Positions 7,847 to 10,739 of a stretch of DNA of 10,739 bases are shown here, in pieces (positions within the stretch are counted from its first letter, which is position 1; the number at the start of each line of letters is the position of its first letter). Location of the stretch: positions 1-10,739 of the forward strand of contig CBFIFE010000070.1 in the NCBI GenBank assembly GCA_965661765.1. The letters run 5' to 3'. Source of the DNA: JBMYZL01 sp965661765 (GTDB lineage Bacteria; Bacteroidota; Bacteroidia; Flavobacteriales_D; Sanyastnellaceae). The position numbers were made by a program, and so were the translations under genes. The notes under the pieces were generated by a model. That model ran no database searches. It saw nothing but the letters and a program-made list of their open reading frames with translations, and was not told the origin of the DNA.

Positions 7847-7884
7847 CCAAGGTGACCAAGGTGACCAAGGTGACCAAGGAACCA
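7833..7884 (+). repeat. 9-bp tandem repeat array 3, overlapping the four-helix-bundle gene end
   Basis: Four perfect GGTGACCAA units (7842-7877) are bordered on both sides by the variant GGAACCA (7835 and 7878). The stop TGA of the four-helix-bundle gene is in the first unit, and TGA recurs in the same frame at 7853, 7862 and 7871. CCAA replaces the CTAG seen in arrays 1 and 2, and G-runs are only two long, so this array is a poor G-quadruplex candidate. Confidence 0.95.
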
Positions 7885-7965
7885 CATGATAGATGAGCGG
7901 CACAGACCATCAATTCCGGTGGTCCTCCATTCATCACGCCCGCTCCCTCCTTCATTGGTCACCCT
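7840..7965. repeat. inverted repeat formed by arrays 3 and 4 at a convergent junction
   Basis: AGGGTGACCAA (7840-7850) is perfectly complementary in inverse to TTGGTCACCCT (7955-7965), 11 bp, with 104 bases between. Other array 3 units can pair with the same arm over 9 bp with shorter loops. The pair lies between the convergent four-helix-bundle and queE genes, where a two-way terminator would be expected. There is no U-tract beside the arms, so intrinsic termination is not supported. The spacer 7885-7954 shows no gene or motif I recognise. Confidence 0.4.
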
Positions 7966-8017
7966 ACCCCCCCTCGTCTCCCTAGTCACCCCTAGTCTCC
8001 CTGGTCCCCCTGGTCAC
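7957..8017 (-). repeat. 9-bp tandem repeat array 4, downstream of queE
   Basis: Read on the minus strand it is a run of GTGACCAGG, GGGACCAGG, GAGACTAGG, GTGACTAGG, GAGACGAGG, GGGGGTAGG and a partial GTGACC, with one 10-base unit. It starts 13 bases after the queE stop. It is more degenerate than arrays 1-3 but has the same period and consensus, and the G-rich strand is again the coding strand of the gene it follows. Its opening GTGACCAGGG resembles the openings of arrays 1 to 3. G-runs of 3-7 with 4-6 base spacers fit a G-quadruplex pattern. Confidence 0.9.
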
Positions 8018-8030
8018 TCACTCATGGCCA

Positions 8031-8654
8031 TCACGGCAACCCAATGTATTTGTGGGTCTGCAACGACAACCGCCACTCCGGGTGGTCCTGCATGTACTGC
8101 AAAATCCTCGGGAGCACCTTTTCGCGGCGATCCCACTCGGGTTGCAAAAGCCGGACGGCATCCAACCGCAATTCGGCGGCATGCTCCTCGGCCCACTGGA
8201 AATCGTGGAGGTTGACCACGACGACCTTCAGCTCGTCGGCATGAGGAAAGATGGAGGGCAAGGCCTTCTTGAACTTCTTCGGGGAGAGGGTGATCCAATC
8301 CCACGTGCCGGTCAATGGGTGCGCACCGGAGGTTTCGAGGTGGACCCGGAGGCCGGCAGCGCGAAGGGATTCCGTGAGGGGACCGCAATCGTGCATGAGG
8401 GGTTCGCCGCCGGTGATGACACAGATGGGAGCGCCGGAGTTGGTGGCCTCGGCGACGAGTTCGTCGAGTTGGATTTTTGGGTGCGCTTCGACGTCCCAGC
8501 TTTCTTTGACGTCGCACCAGGCGCAGCCGACGTCGCAGCCGCCGAGGCGGATGAACCAAGCGGTTCGGCCGGAGTGGACCCCCTCCCCTTGCACCGTGAG
8601 GAAGCGCTCCATCACGGGGTATTGCATTTGGGGTGTCTGCGAATCAGCCTGCAT
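8031..8654 (-). CDS. queE: 7-carboxy-7-deazaguanine synthase QueE
   Basis: Radical SAM enzyme converting 6-carboxy-5,6,7,8-tetrahydropterin to 7-carboxy-7-deazaguanine in queuosine (tRNA wobble base) synthesis; cytoplasmic. The 207 residues include the substrate-side motif TVQGEG (20-25), the cluster-binding CxxxCxxC as CDVGCAWC (Cys40, 44, 47) and the SAM-binding TGGEP (81-85). The protein ends THKYIGLP, typical of the family. The frame is open upstream to 8816, but those codons lie in rimO and resemble no QueE. ATG 8654 overlaps the rimO stop by 11 bp, suggesting translational coupling; ATG 8627 is a shorter alternative. No other queuosine genes are nearby. It is last in the ftsY-rimO-queE set. 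Confidence 0.93.
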   Translation of the reverse strand: MQADSQTPQMQYPVMERFLTVQGEGVHSGRTAWFIRLGGCDVGCAWCDVKESWDVEAHPKIQLDELVAEATNSGAPICVITGGEPLMHDCGPLTESLRAAGLRVHLETSGAHPLTGTWDWITLSPKKFKKALPSIFPHADELKVVVVNLHDFQWAEEHAAELRLDAVRLLQPEWDRREKVLPRILQYMQDHPEWRLSLQTHKYIGLP

Positions 8655-9972
8655 GCCCGTCAACCACTTCTCCGTCCAAATCAAACTCGGACGCCCCGGT
8701 GACGCGGACGTCAACGAAATCGCCGACCCGAAGGTGGAGGTCGTCGCGCATGGCGATGCGGACTTCGTTGTCCACGTCGGGAGAGTCGAACTCGGTTCGA
8801 CCGAACCAGGTTCCATCCTCAGCGCGGTCGATGAGGGTGCGATAGGTTTGGCCTATTTTCTTTTCATTCAATTCCAAAGAAATGCCGGCTTGCAAGGACA
8901 TGATGGCCTCCACGCGGCGGCGCTTTTCCGCCTCAGGGACATCATCCTCGAGGGCAAAGGCGTGGGTGTTTTCCTCATGCGAATAGGTGAAGCAGCCCAA
9001 TCTGTCGAAGCGATTCCGCTCAATCCACCGCAAGACGTCCTCGTGGTGAGCTTCGGTTTCTCCGGGGAAGCCAGCGATGAGGGTGGTCCTGATGGCGATG
9101 CCAGGAACCCGATCGCGGATATCGCCGAGAAGGCGGTCCATTTTGACTTGGGTGATGCCGCGGCGCATGCTTTTGAGGATGTCGTCGGAGGCGTGCTGCA
9201 ACGGCATGTCCAGGTAATTGCAGATGTTCGAGCGTTCGCGCATGACGTCGAGGACGTCCATCGGGAATCCGCTTGGAAAGGCGTAATGCAACCGAATCCA
9301 ATCAATGCCTTCCACGTCGCTCAGGGCGCGCAACAGGTCCGCGAGTTTGCGTTCCTTGTACAGGTCGAGGCCGTAGTAGGTCAAATCCTGGGCGATCAAG
9401 ATCAACTCTCGAACGCCTTGGCGGGCGAGGGCTTTCGCTTGGGTGACCAAATCTTCAATCGGTGTGGACCGATGGCCTCCACGCATCAAAGGGATGGCAC
9501 AGAATGCACAAGGGCGATCGCACCCTTCGGCGATTTTCAAGTACGCGTAATGGGCCGGCGTGGAGAGCAAGCGCTCGCCGACGAGTTCCTTTTTGTAATC
9601 GGCTTTGAGGGTCTTGAGCAGGCGCGGCAGGTCCCGCGTGCCAAACCATGCGTCCACCTCCGGAATGCCTTCCTGGAGCTCATCCTTGTACCGCTCGGAC
9701 AGGCAGCCAGTCACGTACACCTTGTCGAGCAGGCCTTCCTGCTTGGCCTCGCTGAACCGGATGATGGTGTCGATGCTTTCCTGCTTCGCGCTCTCAATGA
9801 AACCGCAGGTGTTGATGATGACAATGCCCGCATCCCCCTTGTCGCTTTCGTGCTCCACGTCGAAGGCGTTCGCACGCAACTGGCCCATGAGCACTTCGCT
9901 GTCGAAGACGTTTTTTGCACAACCGAGGGTCACCACATTCACTTTCCGTGGATCAATGCTTTTTGTCCGCAT
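8644..9972 (-). CDS. rimO: ribosomal protein S12 methylthiotransferase RimO
   Basis: Radical SAM methylthiotransferase that adds a methylthio group to the conserved aspartate of ribosomal protein S12. The 442 residues, full family length, comprise an N-terminal UPF0004 domain with the three auxiliary-cluster cysteines (Cys18 in TLGCAKN, Cys56 in NTCGF, Cys90 in VTGC). A radical SAM domain follows with CDRPCAFC (Cys151, 155, 158) and IPLMRGGHRS, then a C-terminal TRAM domain (about 375-442). The LGCAKN start and the S12-type motif set favour RimO over MiaB. ATG 9972 is 8 bp after the ftsY stop, and the stop overlaps queE. The three genes are read as one operon transcribed leftward. Confidence 0.96.
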   Translation of the reverse strand: MRTKSIDPRKVNVVTLGCAKNVFDSEVLMGQLRANAFDVEHESDKGDAGIVIINTCGFIESAKQESIDTIIRFSEAKQEGLLDKVYVTGCLSERYKDELQEGIPEVDAWFGTRDLPRLLKTLKADYKKELVGERLLSTPAHYAYLKIAEGCDRPCAFCAIPLMRGGHRSTPIEDLVTQAKALARQGVRELILIAQDLTYYGLDLYKERKLADLLRALSDVEGIDWIRLHYAFPSGFPMDVLDVMRERSNICNYLDMPLQHASDDILKSMRRGITQVKMDRLLGDIRDRVPGIAIRTTLIAGFPGETEAHHEDVLRWIERNRFDRLGCFTYSHEENTHAFALEDDVPEAEKRRRVEAIMSLQAGISLELNEKKIGQTYRTLIDRAEDGTWFGRTEFDSPDVDNEVRIAMRDDLHLRVGDFVDVRVTGASEFDLDGEVVDGHAG

Positions 9973-9980
9973 TCGATTTC

Positions 9981-10739
9981 TTATTCGTTGTTTGATTCGG
10001 CCAAATCCGGTCCGAGCGAGGCCGGCAGCAAACTGTCAATGAACTCTGCCACCACAAAATCTTGCAGGTCCTCCATCTTCTCCCCGACGCCGATGAACCG
10101 GACGGGAATGTGCATCGAATCGGCGATGGCGAGCACGGCGCCGCCCTTTGCGGTGCCGTCGAGTTTGGTGAGCACGAGGCCCGTCACGTCAGTGGCGGCG
10201 CTGAACTGGCGGGCTTGCTCGAGGGCGTTTTGGCCTGTCGAACCATCCAGCACAAGCAACACCTCATGCGGTGCATCTGGGACAATTTTGTCCATCACCC
10301 GGCGAACCTTCGAGAGTTCCTCCATGAGCCCGCGCTTGTTGTGCAGCCGGCCGGCCGTGTCGATGATGACGACGTCGGTTTGGCGGGCGACAGCGGCTTG
10401 CAAGGTGTCAAAGGCGACAGACGCCGGGTCAGAGCCCATTTGCTGAGCGATGACATCCACCTCCACGCGCTCTCCCCAAATCTTCAGCTGGTCAATGGCG
10501 GCAGCCCGAAACGTGTCAGCGGCCCCGAGGAGGACTTTGTGTCCGGTGGACTTGTAACGGTGGGCGAGCTTGCCGATGCTTGTGGTTTTTCCCACGCCAT
10601 TGACGCCGACCACCAGGATGACGCGGGGACCGGAGGATGCCCCACACCCTGGCTGCGCCTCGGCCAAAAACGGCTGTGCTTCTTCCTCTGTTTCGAACAG
10701 ACCTGAGATTTCCTCCCGAAGGATTGCGTACAATTCCTC
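9981..10739 (-). CDS. ftsY: signal recognition particle receptor FtsY (5' end outside window)
   Basis: SRP-receptor GTPase that docks SRP-ribosome complexes at the inner membrane for co-translational insertion. The frame is open to the right edge, and 253 codons are seen. The fragment begins in the helical N domain (EELYAILREEI). It then shows G1 GVNGVGKTT (about 45-53), ADTFRAAAIDQL (74-85), G3 DTAGR (127-131), G4 TKLDGTAKGG (191-200) and the closing FIGVGEKMEDLQDF (215-228). About 60-70 N-terminal residues are missing relative to Bacteroidota FtsY. FtsY is chosen over Ffh because no M domain follows the G domain and the terminus FVVAEFIDSLL is FtsY-like. First visible gene of the ftsY-rimO-queE set. 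Confidence 0.95.
   Translation of the reverse strand, partial: EELYAILREEISGLFETEEEAQPFLAEAQPGCGASSGPRVILVVGVNGVGKTTSIGKLAHRYKSTGHKVLLGAADTFRAAAIDQLKIWGERVEVDVIAQQMGSDPASVAFDTLQAAVARQTDVVIIDTAGRLHNKRGLMEELSKVRRVMDKIVPDAPHEVLLVLDGSTGQNALEQARQFSAATDVTGLVLTKLDGTAKGGAVLAIADSMHIPVRFIGVGEKMEDLQDFVVAEFIDSLLPASLGPDLAESNNE

Noticed and set aside
6652..8017. CRISPR array.
   Set aside because: Units of nine bases directly abut with no spacers, and no cas gene is present.
8251..10446. 731-codon plus-strand open frame opposite queE, rimO and ftsY.
   Set aside because: It is the shadow of three minus-strand genes with intact catalytic motifs. Its translation is compositionally odd and matches no family I know.

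Overview
The window reads as a piece of a GC-rich Bacteroidota chromosome, probably Flavobacteriales-like. The reasons are a Bacteroidota-style RecQ, a TatC with the 'SETLQLG' insertion region, a DUF5686 outer-membrane protein, a flavobacterial-type YkgJ protein, two exact matches to the Bacteroidota -7 promoter box (TAnnTTTG), and weak or absent Shine-Dalgarno sequences. The phylum call is an inference from families. No rRNA, tRNA, CRISPR array, transposase or phage gene was seen.

Layout. Positions 1-2162 (minus) hold recQ, whose 3' end runs off the left edge. Divergent from it on the plus strand is a packed set of envelope genes: a KpsF/KdsD-type arabinose-5-phosphate isomerase (Kdo/LPS precursor), tatC (twin-arginine translocon) and a DUF5686 protein with a carboxypeptidase-regulatory-like domain. 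Next come two small plus-strand genes, a YkgJ-family cysteine-cluster protein and a four-helix-bundle (23S rRNA IVS / Avd-like) protein. The right-hand part is a minus-strand operon transcribed toward them: ftsY (5' end cut by the window), rimO and queE, separated by 8 bp and then an 11-bp overlap.

The genes are mostly ordinary housekeeping or envelope genes. The unusual part is 6.65-8.02 kb. Here four arrays of one degenerate 9-bp tandem repeat (about GNGACYARG) each begin at or just after the stop codon of a different gene: DUF5686, YkgJ, four-helix bundle and queE. In every case the G-rich strand is the coding strand of that gene, including the minus-strand queE. In two genes the array's first unit supplies the stop codon itself, with identical Pro-Gly-stop ends, and each later full unit adds another in-frame TGA. 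Three arrays have G-runs spaced as in G-quadruplex motifs, and the two arrays at the convergent junction form an inverted repeat. This gene-3'-end repeat family is the main candidate for something undescribed. I cannot assign it to a named family from memory.
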